Source: Oikopleura dioica (lineage: Eukaryota > Chordata > Appendicularia > Copelata > Oikopleuridae). Taken from it: a stretch of DNA of 64,000 nucleotides. Location: positions 3,353,001 to 3,417,000 of the forward strand of contig OU015567.1 of assembly GCA_907165135.1 (NCBI GenBank), in the 5' to 3' direction. Within the stretch, counting starts at the first letter, position 1. The number at the start of each line of letters is the position of its first letter. The notes below the pieces were generated by a model. That model worked only from the letters and a program-made list of their open reading frames with translations. It was not told the origin of the DNA and ran no database searches. Positions 12,070 to 24,094 of the stretch are shown here, in pieces. Made by a program: the position numbers and the translations under genes.

Positions 12070-12347
12070 GAAGATGCGTCAGTGAAAATTTTTGCAGATT
12101 TGGAATTCTCGTTCAAATTTATGTTAGTCTAGCATTTAAAATTTCTAAGATCTTGAAAGCTTCACCCAGATCGAAAAAATCACACTTTGACGCATCATTT
12201 TTACGAAAATGACTAATAGTTATGAAAAGATTTCTGCACCACTAGAATCGCCGTCAAAAGTTCTACTAGTCCATCAGTCTTAAAATTACTCTAGACCCTT
12301 TTTTCGGGTACCTAAAAATTTGTGCGATATCCCTATGTATATTAGTT
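12070..12347 (-). repeat. Right arm of the inverted repeat flanking the satellite block
   Basis: Inverse-complement counterpart of 5875-6150. It holds TGCGTCAGTGAAAATTTTTG, ATTTTTACGAAAATGACTA, GTTCTACTAG and CCCTTTTTTCGGGTACC, and ends in TTTGTGCGATATCCCTATG. Homology may continue weakly to about 12410, toward the sequence after the stop codon of the left sulfotransferase. Confidence 0.7.
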
Positions 12348-13165
12348 TCTGCCAAATAAAGATTTTAACTTTAAATCATGAGTATCTCTATGACAGAAAC
12401 TGATAATAAGTTTGCACAGAGAAGCTGATCTTTGTCAATTCTAAAACTGAATAAACGGGCGTCGCTCGCCAGGCGGAAATGTGTTTGATCAGTTCACAAT
12501 TGTCAGTGCTCATTCACTTTCTCCATTGAATTGTTCTACTTTCGCCATAAAATCAGAACTAAAAGAAATCAAGGAAGAGAAAAGCAGCGAAAACAGAAGA
12601 GAATTTAAAAAAATGATTGAGTCAGAGCTTTTTATAGGAATGGTCAATGGACACAAATATGAAGGTAAGAGTCAAAAAATAACGGCTAAAAATTCTGAAA
12701 TAATGAAGAACCACCCTTATTTTCCTCGCTAGAAATTGTCTTCTTGGTGATAAACAGAACAAAACGTCCTCCTTGTCTTATATTGATTTGCTTTCTGAAA
12801 ATATAGCCTATTTCAATTTAATATATATTATTATTATATATAGCCTATATAATATAGGTTTAAATCTGAAAACTAAAACGAATCATCCCTTTTCTAGAAA
12901 GAAGTTGCAACGAGAATGATCAACCAGCAACTACTACCCATGTCTGGAAACATTCCAAAGCATCTTCAAGTAAATAACTTTCGATAAGAACTGTACTTTC
13001 CGTAACTTTCGTCTGAGTTGCTATTTGCCGAGCAATTAAAAGTTTGACAAGATTTTCGTATTTGCTCTGAAGATAATGACTGCTGATAGAGCTGCACTTC
13101 TTGTTTATTGACCCGTGCCGGAAGCGATCCTGCATAACTGTAAATTCCCAAAGTCAGTCTTTTAG
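12348..13165. other. Unassigned sequence between inverted repeat and sulfotransferase remnant
   Basis: An open stretch around 12481-12664 on the + strand ends in a GT donor-like site and could join a short segment starting after TTTTCTAG near 12897. The deduced peptide is charged and unrecognised and lacks a convincing start. An AT-only tract (ATATATTATTATTATATATA) lies near 12823-12845. Confidence 0.3.
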
Positions 13166-13303
13166 GCGGTAAGAACTGCGGTGAAGCTATTCGATGATTT
13201 CTGCCACAAAAGATGGGATGAACTCAAAGCGGAAGCAACGAAAGAAGGGATGGTGTTGACTTCTTTTCTAGAGCTCGTTACCGATTCTAGAGGCGACCCA
13301 GGT
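13166..13303 (+). pseudogene. Possible sulfotransferase exon remnant
   Basis: After a TTTTAG acceptor the + strand encodes KLFDDFCHKRWDELKAEA, then SFLELVTDSRGDPG, closed by a GT donor. The second motif resembles SFLEFIATNRGEAG of the intact enzyme at 4344-5831, just before its HWRS motif. No PAPS-binding motif accompanies it. It may be a third, fragmentary copy left by the duplication; similarity is short, so this is tentative. Confidence 0.35.
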
Positions 13304-13633
13304 ACTTAGTATTGAATTATATGGACTTTCACAATTGTCTAACAGTATAGGAATTGGAAGAAAAACTAAATATTTCTTGTCATTTTCATGCCAAAGGAAA
13401 AAAAAAGACAGATTTGTCAATTTCAATTTTCCTTTATGATTTTTCTTTTTCAGAAAACTTCCAATTTAGTTTGCATCGAAAGAATAAACCATGAGTGGCG
13501 AAAAACCAACTTGAAGAAAGTCTCCTGGAAGTCTGGTCAATACGATTTTCTGCTGCCAGCAAAACACATTCAAAAATATGGAAGGCTTTTATTCTGAGGC
13601 GCGTATATAAATTTTTTAATTGAAGAAAATATA

Positions 13634-15661
13634 CTAGTAGCAAATTTCGTTCAAAAACGATTGGTTTTTGTAAACATCACTGTGGGATAGTTTTGAGCGG
13701 GCGAGATTTATTGCGTCTTCGGAAAGGACGTTTTTGTCTTCTGGGCCGGCGAAGACGTATTTTAGGCATTCTTCTGGGTCGTAGCCAAGAGCGGCCAGAT
13801 CTGAAATAAAATAGATTGGTTTCAAACGAGGGCTCTTATTGGGGTTTTTGACCAAATATATATCATTATATCTGCTTCCCCAACCCTAACCTGAACTTTC
13901 TAGTCAATAGGTACGAGAAAAACTTACCCATAAAATAAATCATGTAAATCTTCTTGGCGACATCTCTTGGAACATCTTTCCAGAATTCACTTGGATGCGT
14001 GTGAGCTAAGGGGCTTGTTTTGTATTGATCTTCCATAACCGGTTTGATTGGTGCGATCTTTTCCCAAGTGTAGTTGTATTCGTTGTGCACTTCTTCGAGG
14101 TGGAGAATCATGTCGTAGTTGAAGTGACAGTAGCTGCACTCCCAGTACACCCTTAATCAAATTATAGAGCGTAAAAATGAGGTAGAACTCACGTTCTCCA
14201 ATGCCGATTATTGCAAAATTCACTTGGATTCGCCGCTCTGTAAGAAACAAAAGCTTCAAAAGAGCACGAATATTTCTCATCATGTTCGTATCCTTCTTCA
14301 AATGTCTCTATCGAAGGCAAAAAGAACCCTTGACGGCGTGCGTTGATGTTGACATTGAATTTATCTCGCCAGGCGGAGACAAGTCGCTGGAAGGGGTTTC
14401 GGGTGTTGACGATTTTGATGTCAGACATTGCGTTGATTCGTTTGGCATCGCCGTAGTCGGAAGGATCAGCCCGAGGAATTGTTCCTTTTCCGTGATCTCC
14501 ACTCAGAGAGGCTGAATAAATTAATTATTTTTACACTCAATATATGCGGGTTTCATCAATCGCAAACTTTACGTGGGTAATTCTCGTCAAAATAGCTAGA
14601 CTCTAAAAATATATGATGAGGACTTATAAAATAAATTTATGGTTTGTTGCCATATACCTACCTACATTTTGAGGTGCTCTCTAGAAGATATTCGAGACAA
14701 TAAATAAAAGATGGAAATACTTTCGATTTTCAGAAATAGCCTTTTAGCGAAATGAAAAGGGAAAAATATTTAATCCAAAAACATAAGCCGGATATATTTT
14801 TAGGAGTTTTTGATCAGCAACCTCCATTCTTCTTTCATTTAATTACCTAGAGCATTTTGCCAATTCGTCGTTCCACATTTAGGAGGCAAACATATCGTCA
14901 AATTCAAATCTCTTTGGAAGAAAATATCAATCTTCGACTTCGATCTTCCCTTGATGAATCTTGCTTTATTGTACTTTTTCGAAAAACTTGGGGAGTTGCA
15001 CTGAATCGGCTGACGATCTTCTTGAGGAGCAGGGCCTTCGAGGTCGTAAATTTGGCGATGGAGGGCGAGAAGGCCGTCGAAATCTTCTTGATCGACGAGG
15101 TTTTGGATTTTTCTTCGGACACCGCAGGTGCGTTTCATGTATTTTACTCGGTTCTTCATGACTGTATTTATTTTCTGCCACTCTAAACGATTCACATAAG
15201 AAGACATCATAACTTTATCAATAAATCTATGCGTTTAACATTTTATTTTACTTTGTTAGCGACTCAATCTCTAAATAAATATATAATATATTATTCTATA
15301 AGCATATTGAGAACTTGACGCTTAAAGCAGAAGATAAAAAAATTCAAACAATACCCTCATCATGTTCAAGAAACGACGGTCCTAAATTCAGCGCGTCGGA
15401 AAACTTTTCTTTCATCTTCAAAAAATCTTCATATTCATCCTCGTACTCTTCGCTTTCATCGTCATCTTCATAAATATAATCGTCAATTTTCTCTTCAATC
15501 ATTTTCTGCTGATACTCTTTATAATAACTCAAAATATTCGACGAATCCACCACAAGTCCGTCATTCTCCAAATTCGCTCCAAACTCAATCGCCAACGAAA
15601 AAATCACAATGAAAAGAATAAAAAATGCGCAAACAGCTCTCAAGGTACCATAGTTTTGCAT
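13634..15661 (-). CDS. Golgi carbohydrate sulfotransferase, inverted paralogue
   Basis: Type II membrane sulfotransferase of about 460 residues. The signal-anchor is AVCAFFILFIVIFSLAIEFG. An acidic stem (YEDDDESEEYEDEYEDF) precedes the catalytic part. Catalytic motifs are LPPKCGTTNWQ for the 5'-phosphosulfate of PAPS and RNPFQRLVSAWRDKF for the 3'-phosphate; then HWRT and CSYC follow. All five exons join in phase with GT-AG sites: 15661-15355, 15212-14847, 14511-14193, 14151-13928, 13800-13634. Motif order, intron placement before the RNPF exon and the C-terminal LKYV segment match the + strand gene at 4344-5831. The two are diverged in stem and loop regions, so the duplication is not recent. 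Substrate unknown. Confidence 0.87.
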
Positions 15662-17732
15662 TTTTCAGGCAACTAGAGCCGGGAAAAAGGAAGGTTCACA
15701 TAATAAGATGCCGGTTTCACAATTTTAGGATGCACTGACGCTAATGTTTATTTTCAAGATAGTTGTAAAATCTCAGCCTCAAGGCGCTCAATAAAAACAA
15801 TGATTATTAGGGGCCGAATTGAAGGCAATTCATTTTCGGGAAAAATAAAAATTCTCGCAATTTATTTTTTAATTAAAAATTCTTGTTTTTTGTGAACTTG
15901 ATGGTATAACCGGTCGAAAAATTTTAATCCTCCGTGAGTCTTTTTTATAATTCCGAGGTCAGCGAAAAGCTTTGACGGAAGAGCCCGTTATCATTTATTC
16001 CGAAAACAAAGCGTTGTTTTATCCAGAACAAGCACTCTTCAATTAAGTCTAGGTTCATCTTATTGCCACGCTAAACATTATTCCAGGAACAAAGGGGTTC
16101 TTCAGAACGTAACAAACTTCAATTAAATTTAATCGATCCTAATTATTCTTTGTATTTGAATTCTTAATTACGGCTGATTATTAAGGGTGTCATTATGAAT
16201 TTCGCCATTTTCGATTTGGATACCCTTAAAATTTAAGGCTTAAATGTCGGAAGAGCTAGGGAAAAGAGAAAAATAAACCTAAAATTTTGAAGAAAAAAAA
16301 ATAATCTCAAATATTTGGAGCCTCATTAAAATTATTTATTTTAATTATTTCGAGGGAAAACGGCGCTAACTGCTGATTAACTGGCGCTTATCGTTACGAA
16401 TCTGTTGATGGCGGATTAACTGGCCGAGAGCGGTGGAACTGTTTTGGTAAAATGAGAATTGTTTAGACTCAATGTTTCACTCGTGTTGATACCCTTAACA
16501 AGGCGGGCGCGCGTCAGGCGAATTTGTTGAGTTTTTTCGAATTCGACGAGTTTGAAGCCAAAATACACGCTCAATTATTTCTGTTTATAAAAACAATTTG
16601 TTCAAATCGAAAATTGAGCTTTCGTTTTTTACACCAGCAATTATTGACGATAGTTGTCCAACAAGAAAAAAAGCAATTTGTAAAAGTACGAATCGCTTTA
16701 TCCATTATTGTAACGACAAGTGATTAAAAAGGCATTTTCGCGCGCGTTGCAAGAAATGTTTGTGTTGGTCAATTATATATTGTATACGAATTGTTCCAGG
16801 ATTATTTGCAAGAAATACAATTTTGGTCGGAAATAACGGAGTTCTCATTTTAAAACATTGATAATTCAAAGTCATCTTTTTCAAAACTACTATTTTATAA
16901 TCGTTTTCAAACAATTTTTTCGAAAGAAAATATTTTTTAATTTTCTTTAGTGTTCAGGAACAAGGCAACCGGTCATGTTTTTATATTTTCAACCGAAATT
17001 CCAGTGAAAAAAAGACGGATAAGATAATTGATAGACGCTAGAAGAAGGATTTGACAGGTTCGGTATTACCGAATCGGTAAGTTAACCACTTATAGTAATG
17101 ACTCATTACCTCTTCAAAATTCAATAAAGTTCAGTTGTTTTTTGACAAAGAAATCATTTGTAATTGACAAATGTCTTACTGAAAAGAAGACGGTGAATTA
17201 ACCCGTTAGCAGGCGCGAGGCCCTCTCAGGACCTTGCGTTGAAATGAGTAGCCAATCACATGCTCGGATCCATGATTTCACTCAATCACAGACTGGCAAA
17301 AGCATAGGAGAAATCGACCTTCCTGTGAACGGGTTAAAACATCCAAATTTCGATTCTTGAGAAACCTGACGACGAAATATAGGTCTCATGAAGCAGGATT
17401 AAACTTACAGGGAAAGAAAAACCCTTCTTGATAAACGTTGTATAAATCCCTTAAAAATAATCCCCAAGCCGATGCTATAAGTGTATATCCAAAACAACTG
17501 CCTTCCTCCGCTGGTTGAGCCCGTTTAAAATGTATTGCGGCTTCGTAAAGTTTGTGTTGTTGGTGGTCGGACGAGCGCCACCACGGGCGAGAATCGAAAC
17601 AACCAATTTTTCTAGTTCCTAGATTAATAAAAAAGAATTCAACTCTAGCTTTCTTTTTTTGTAATAAGCCGCGGCTTCATTTGTAAATTTTTTATTGGAG
17701 AGAAAAGCGAAGACGGAAAAGTTTGTAAAAGA
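15662..17732. other. Intergenic region, no gene recognised
   Basis: AT-rich, short ORFs only. It contains a small palindrome at 16182-16229 (listed) and a lone GATACCCTTAAC near 16483-16496, both resembling ends of the GTGACACCCTTA MITE family. Confidence 0.5.
16182..16229. repeat. Mini-element with AAGGGTGTCA / GATACCCTTA ends
   Basis: AAGGGTGTC at the left and its near-inverse GATACCCTT at the right enclose about 28 bases. The same terminal words bound elements at 24007-24094 and 47678-47811. Confidence 0.5.
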
Positions 17733-19281
17733 ATGAATTTCCGGCTACTAGCGGCTCTTCTCGCGGCTTCAGAAGGTCTTGGCACTGAAGATGTAAGTTT
17801 CATTGATCCTTTTGCAGTAAACATATGCTTAATATTTTTAATTATTTAAAGAATAATGATATTTTGAAGTTTATAGAAATCTATATTTTATCATAATATA
17901 TTTTTATTCATATGAAAATTAATCGATAATTCATTTTAACTACTTTATAACTACTTAATTAGTGTCTTGGGGTCTTTGGCAAGATAAAGCCTTAACTACC
18001 ATGACTGTAGGAGTTCAGCCGTTTTCAGAGAAAATCCAAAATATTTAAATATGCACTATTTGAGAGCAATTAGAAGACTACTAGTTGAGGTCGTTCTAGG
18101 AGAATGGTATGATAAAAAGCCGATTTATTAGTGATTAACCCTAGTTGAAACTCACGATCTTGTATATAATAAATGCAAATCTCACGATATCTTTTACTTA
18201 GCAATGAGCAGGCCTCCAAATTCAAAGCATGATTATGGTTTTCGAAAAAGCAACAAAATCGTGCCCGTTAGTGTCGATCGCACCATGTTATTAGGGCGCG
18301 AAGCATTGGTAATCCTGCACACTTTCTTGGGATTACGCGTTCGCTTCGATGTTCATCCCCGCGTTTTAAATTTGACAGTCTTACTAATTGATTCTTCGTC
18401 GGGCCCGTTCATTTTCACGTCAATCGAGAACAAGAAATTTTGATTGAACTCTTTCAGACGCCATACGAAAAGCGAATTGTCAATCGATGGAATCTCATGC
18501 GAAAGTGGGTCAAGGCCAATCTCGTTGGACATTTGCACGCTGAAAAGACTGCTGATAATCAAGAGGTAACGAAAAACGAACTCTTACCTGAAAATTTTCA
18601 TAAATTATTATTTCAGCCAAAGGCGATCAAGAAAATCAACCGAGGAGAAAAATACATGCTCGACTACTACAAGCGAAAGCTCAACAAAATCACCGATCCA
18701 GACAAGTGGTCCAGATGCTCGGGACATGATCAGGCAGAATCTAGCGTTCCAGACGTCACACATGAAGTGGGAACCGCAGCATACGCCATTGTAAGTTTCT
18801 TCTTACAACTTCTAACTTGATAAGTTATCAATTTTTCGCATCCGTATTTCTATTGAGCGGAAACAATTTAATCGTGAGCCGCAATCTAGCACGTGGTTTG
18901 TTCTGCGGTCCAATCGGGTTTTCTTTAAAAATTTTTCAAAAATTTAAAGACGATTTTTAGGCGAAAATGAACCAGGTGGTTGAGGACGTCTTCACCGAGG
19001 AATGCAAGTTCAAACCAGCTTTGACAGAAACTCGCCGGGCAATGTACGAGAATCTTCTGAATGTCACCTTCATGAAGTACGCCAAGCAGTGCAAGAAGAT
19101 CAACCCCTTCGAATGCGACACTGAATACTGCGTGGCGAAGCAATACGGATGGGGCAGCACAAAATGCACTGTTCGGGAGGAAGAAGTTGCTTTGGTTCAT
19201 GACGATGAGGGAGACACGAGATTTGGCGAAGATGGAAAGTATGAAGATACTTGGTGGATGAACTACAACTTATTACAGTAA
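17733..19281 (+). CDS. Secreted protein of unknown family
   Basis: Four exons in phase 0 (17733-17792, 18458-18565, 18617-18790, 18961-19281) give about 220 residues. The first exon encodes almost exactly a signal peptide (MNFRLLAALLAASEGLG). The mature part is rich in charged residues; Cys cluster in the C-terminal half (CKK, FECDTEYCVAKQYGWG, KC), suggesting disulfide bonds. The tail is acidic and ends WWMNYNLLQ. No domain was recognised. The first intron, 665 bp, is long for this genome and separates the signal exon from the rest. Confidence 0.7.
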
Positions 19282-19747
19282 CAACTCGCCAAAGAAAATG
19301 AACAAGAAAGCTCTATTTTCTTTCGAGAGAAATTTCTAGTGCTGATCCTTCTAGACGATTGCTTGGCCTCTGTTGTCTAGAATGTTATGTAAAGTAAGCT
19401 TAATTGAAACTAGAAATTTTTCGAAATCGAATCACGAAAATGGGCTTTAAGCAATTTTCATTGGCTAAGAAGATTTCTCAACCCTCCTCAAAAATATTAA
19501 CCCTTGTACTTCTGTACATGTGCTCTCGCTTGAAAAAGTAGTTATAATGAGTACAAGTATAATGATTTTTTTCGCGCTCAAACTTTTCTTTCTCCATTTA
19601 CATTTGACTGTGATGGCTTTTATGTGCTATCCTACTAATAAATAAAAACAAAAATAATAAACACTCGGTCCGTTTATTCAAAAAGCAAAAGTAAGAATCG
19701 CTTATCGAATTGAATTTTCATCTTTTTGGTTTCGTTTTTCTTTTATT

Positions 19748-20937
19748 CTAGTTTTCAACAAGGCTTCTGAAAAGTGGGCTGTTTTCGTTGAACTTCCAAA
19801 TTTTCTGCTTCGGCTCTCCATGAATCAATTTCAAAGGAACTTTTGGGTAGTCTTTTATCGGAAGAACTGTTCGATAAGACCCAAAGAAGTGAGGATGAGA
19901 GACGTCGTTTTTCTTGATTTTCAGGGCTTCTTCCGGTGCTGTTCTGTGCGTTTGCTTTTGGTAAAAACTGAATAAAATTAAGTGTAGATTAATTCAAAGA
20001 AAAGTTCATTTCCGTTCCTGTGTTTCTAACCGGCTCATCCAAGCAGCCATATCCGGTTGAGAAAGGACCGCTAAAAAGTCATCTAATAAAAATTTACAAA
20101 AATAATAATCAAAACCGAAATTATCAGAAGCTTTTCGTCTTCTTCTCCCGATCCTTCTTCCGTCAAGTGGAGCCTAAGAATGATGGAAAAAGGGATGAAA
20201 AATTGAAATTACCGGGAAATGTGTCTTTTCCGAAACTTTGACTCCCGATGGCTCGATGTTCACAAAGGGGCCCTTATCAAACACAGTCAGCTTCAAATTG
20301 CCTAAAACGAGAGAAAAAAGTACTTTTCGTCTTGTATCTCGCTCTCCGTCGTCCTTAAAAATCGGCTCTCCTCCGCCACCAAGATCGCTAGAACATGATT
20401 CCTCATTCCCTTCTTTATATCAAATTACCTCTTGAGAATCGGATGACAATCTTCTCCATTCAGTTTTCGTAAAAATTGCTCGTTAGATTTGCAAAACGGC
20501 CGAGTGTAATTTGGATTTCCGGAGCCGCTAGAATCAAATTAAAACCTCTCTGACAATCTATTCACGAAGAAAACCTTCCCCAAGGATGAAAAACCGGGTT
20601 AGTTCTTCTTCGATATTCCTTGCTCTCGCTGCGGCGCTGGATTTTCGCGTCCATTAGTCGTTTATTTTCTTCAACCGAATATCAAGGCTATTATTTTTGT
20701 AAGGTTACCTTCAAGAAGGTGGAGACCGAGGGAAACTTGATAAGGAGTTTTCTCCATATTATTCAAAGCTCTCCACTGTCGCTGCGTCACAAGCTTGCCA
20801 TCATGAAATCGAGGGGCTCCGTGCCCACTTGGGTCCAAATTAAAAGGGTAGATCGTCGGTCTCGTCTTATACTCTATTATTTGCTGAAAGAAGTCAACTT
20901 ATACCTTGGCAATCAAGGGGCAGTAACTATTATCCAT
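19748..20937 (-). CDS. Unrecognised basic protein, probably intracellular
   Basis: Eight exons join in phase on the - strand: 20937-20905, 20883-20709, 20668-20575, 20527-20448, 20301-20213, 20173-20116, 20082-20031, 19967-19748. They give about 266 residues with no signal peptide or membrane span. Recognisable segments are YPFNLDPSGHGAPRFHDGK, a helical LLEENKRLMDAKIQRRSESK, a strongly basic RRIGRRRRK, and a Pro/Tyr-rich tail with HPHFFGSY. The style recalls small ciliary or sperm-tail proteins but this is only an impression. The first junction implies an intron of just 21 bases (20884-20904), so either the start lies elsewhere or the intron is exceptional. The fourth donor used here is GT at 20447; another GT follows at about 20431. 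Confidence 0.55.
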
Positions 20938-21153
20938 TTTCAGCTCAAAAAATATTCATTAAAATTTTCTTTCTATAATCAAATTTGCTCTTGTCAATTG
21001 CTTATTGAAAAGGGGCGGTCCTATTTTGCGATCAGAAACTGAATACTACTCGACAAAAGAGCAAGTTCTATTACAAGGTAATCAAGCTTCATTTTCATGT
21101 ATTATTTTGAAAAGGACAGATAACATTTATTTTCGATATTAAATAACGTTTTT

Positions 21154-22280
21154 TTAGTTCAGCAAAGATCTGATATTGGTGATCTCTTTTTCTACATAGT
21201 CTTCGACATCTGCAGTCTTGACGGGCGTTGTTTCTGCTAATTGATACCACTTTTCAACTTTTTCGACTCCGCACTAGAAAAATGATGATGATCGCGTCCT
21301 TCTGAAAATCTAACCTTCCAGAAAAGATCGCACTCGAGATCCTTTTGAACCTTTCCGTCTTGAATGGTCTCCTTGAGTTCACAATCAAGAGTGAGCAAGG
21401 TACAGTTCTCTTCCTTTGGCGTAAGATTGAAATTTTCTGGCTTGGATTCACTAAATAAGGATGAACACAAGCATATCTGTTCGGTCTTACCATTTATCGA
21501 AGCCATGGTACTCGCCGTTGATTTTTACCATTTCAGCCCAGCAATTATCCGTTTCAAAGCTTTTGATTTTGCTCACTAGAAATCATAATCGTTGTTTTTA
21601 TGCAAATACTTACAGTCAAACAGCTGAATAGAGTCCTAAGAAATGGGTTCTAAGACCTGGTAAATAAGGAAATTTGAATAAAATAACGGATAAAAGTTAT
21701 CGAACCCTTCCTTAGAATATCCAGCATAATTGGTCATCTCGCCCGGTTGAATTTTGGTGATAGATTTGAGTCGTTTGTTGTTATTGTTGAAAACTCCAAG
21801 TGCCCAGTTTGAGTTGGAAGGTAATTCGGAGCGTTCAACCTCGCGAGATTTAATGACGTGTTTTTGGGAGTCATGGAGGAGTTTGATGTTGATGTATTTC
21901 ACCACTCTTTCATCCCTTAAATCATGAACAAAAATGAATGCAAGTGATATTGCAAACCAGAATTGCATTCCAAATCCTAAATTTCCATCTTTTCCCTCTC
22001 GTAATTTCTCTTCTGATGGAGGTTCAGTTACAGTCATCATTTCTAAAATAGCCTCATGAAAAGGTCTTGTGTCATGGATACAGTATCGAAAAAGCATACC
22101 TCCAGTTTCATCATTAAAAGCAATTTGAACTTGAGGCTCAAAATCGTCAGGCTGCATTGCAGAACACCCATCCGCTTCGCCAGAACATTGAGAGCAAGCC
22201 AAAATAGTCTCTAAAAATGACGTTTCCGATCGAAAATAAAAAAGATTCAAACCGTGTAAAAACAAGTAAAAAATTTTCAT
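21154..22280 (-). CDS. Secreted Cys-rich protein of unknown family
   Basis: The first exon gives a short signal peptide (MKIFYLFLH), which continues into CSQCSGEADGC. Exons read 22280-22253, 22210-21657, 21635-21614, 21575-21491, 21450-21315, 21273-21154, about 314 residues. The C-terminal part has paired Cys (ENCTLLTLDCEL, LECDLFWKCG) consistent with an extracellular fold. A hydrophobic run (FGMQFWFAISLAFIFVHD) inside the second exon may be a membrane segment or an unspliced GA-AG intron. The junction between exons 2 and 3 requires either a 21-base GT-AG intron (21636-21656) or a longer intron with a GA donor. No family recognised. Confidence 0.6.
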
Positions 22281-23077
22281 CTTTGTTGTTCAAAACAAGC
22301 CTCGAAATGACGCTTTAGAGAAGAGCGGATACATATGTATTTCCTACAAACAATGAGCACACTAATAATTGATGGTCAAATCGTCAGAATTTCTTATTAT
22401 GAATTTTTTCGTTTTCCAAGCCACGATTCATTTCATTCATGATAACTCGCCCGTTTCTTTTGATCCCATCTTTCAGCGTTCTTATTTCGTCATCGTTATC
22501 ATTTTTCCTTCAAGTACCTTCTTACTTATCGTCATGCCCGGCGGCTGCTTCTACCGCATAGAACTTGAACGAATAACGAATCAGCATGCATACAATAATT
22601 TTTATGAAAAATGTTCCTTTCCATGTTTATCTTCCTAGAGAATCTCAATCTCAAGTTCTGCTGTGAAGTTCGCTTCTGACTTAGCCTTTGGGTTAATCGA
22701 TAGAAAGGGGGAATTTCCCGCGCGGTCACTCTGCGGTCATCGGCGGTCGAGCGAGCCGAGAGTTTCACTTTTCATTTTTTTTCTTTCAAAGAGAAAACTG
22801 CGAAAATCAGAGAAAATTCTTGTTTTCAATCTGTCGACTGCAATATAAATAATTTTCTGAAAGACGTTTTCTTTGAATTATAGGAGAGAAAAAAAAACGA
22901 AAGACAGACAGAAAATGTCTAAATTTATTCAGTATGCGAGCGCAGTCAGCTATAAATTATTAAATTTTTCTATTTACACTTGCAAGAATCAGCGGTTATT
23001 CATGGGATCCCCTCGACTTGAACAGTTTTTCCGGGACGAAAAAAAAAGAGAAAGATTTTAACTTGAACCGTTTCAGA
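22281..23077. other. Intergenic region upstream of the coactosin gene
   Basis: No gene recognised. GC-rich short stretch near 22715-22760, then AT-rich leader sequence ending in TTTCAG immediately before the coactosin start. Confidence 0.4.
23071..23077 (+). promoter_or_regulatory. Probable trans-splice acceptor before the coactosin start
   Basis: TTTCAG is followed by a single A and then the ATG. An acceptor directly at the start codon with no coding exon upstream is the usual sign of spliced-leader addition in appendicularians. Confidence 0.45.
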
Positions 23078-23648
23078 ATGTCACAGAAAGATAGACTTTC
23101 CGCTGCTTACGAAGATGTTCGAACAGACGACTCAAATACCTGCTGGTTAGTCCATGAGAATTTCTCTTCATTGCCTTCCTTTTTTCTCGGTCCACAGCTT
23201 CTGATCCTATTTTCAGGGCGACATTCAGCAGTTCTGCTAAGGGGGTGAGCCCAGAAGCCTCCGGTGACAAGCTCGAAGATCTCATGAAGCAGTTCACAGG
23301 TAGACAAACTTATCATCCCCTCTTTATTCCTCTCTCTAGACTCGAATGTTCTCTTCGCTTTCTTCCGACTTACGACTGGAGACGCTCTGTCTGTCAGAAC
23401 AAAGTTTGCCTTCATGACTTGGATCGGAGAAAAAGGCTCGCCGATGTCAAAGGCCCGGGCGGGCCCGAACAAGCGCGTTATTCAACAAGTCATCACGGTA
23501 TGTTTTTTTATATGTGTTATTCTTTGAGCCATACTTCTAGAACTTTGCCTGGGAAGGAACTTTCTCTGAACTGAAAGAACTGGACCTGAAAGCGATCGAA
23601 ACCGAAGTGCGCCGAGCTGGTGGGGCCAATTACGACGCCCAAGCTTAG
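23078..23648 (+). CDS. COTL1-like: Coactosin-like actin-binding protein (ADF-H domain)
   Basis: Four exons (23078-23145, 23217-23299, 23340-23497, 23541-23648) join cleanly into 138 residues, close to the usual 142 of coactosins. Diagnostic segments are CWATF, VLFAFFRLTTGDALSVRTKF, MTWIGE, NKRVIQQVITNFAWE and the C-terminal GGANYDAQA. Coactosin binds filamentous actin as a single ADF-homology domain without severing it. The basic patch after MTWIGE (SPMSKARAGPNKR) corresponds to the F-actin-binding region of the family. The start is fixed by the acceptor one base upstream. Confidence 0.95.
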
Positions 23649-24006
23649 AAAAAAAAACAGTCACCATCCTTCAACCCCGAATCAAACCGAGCCTGAATGA
23701 TAATCATTACCAGATTTATTATCACTTTATCTATTTTTTCTTTAGCCTTTTCAACATTTGCAAAATTTGAAATAACTCCAAATAGGACACAATTTTTTCT
23801 TTATCTTCACAAGTTATTCTGTTACAGCGTCTTTCAGAAGAATCAAATGAATAAAACAATAAAATTTCAAATTTGACTTTACCAGTGAAAGAAATCGAGG
23901 AAATTGATCAGCGACAGGAATGCTTCTTTCATCTTTTCAACTGAAAATTTTTTACTTACTCATTTATTTTACATTTAATTGCATTTTCTAGGCGAGTTAG
24001 CGAAGT

Positions 24007-24094
24007 GACACCCTTAGTAAATCGCTCGAAGAGAGAGTCTAACTTTAACAATTGGGAATTCTATCCATCTGAGCGTCGAAATAAGGGTATCACC
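24007..24094. repeat. MITE with GTGACACCCTTA / TAAGGGTATCAC ends
   Basis: Inverted termini GTGACACCCTTA and TAAGGGTATCAC enclose about 64 bases. The right half overlaps the last coding bases of the - strand gene at 24061-24421, so part of the element is exonic. Confidence 0.65.
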
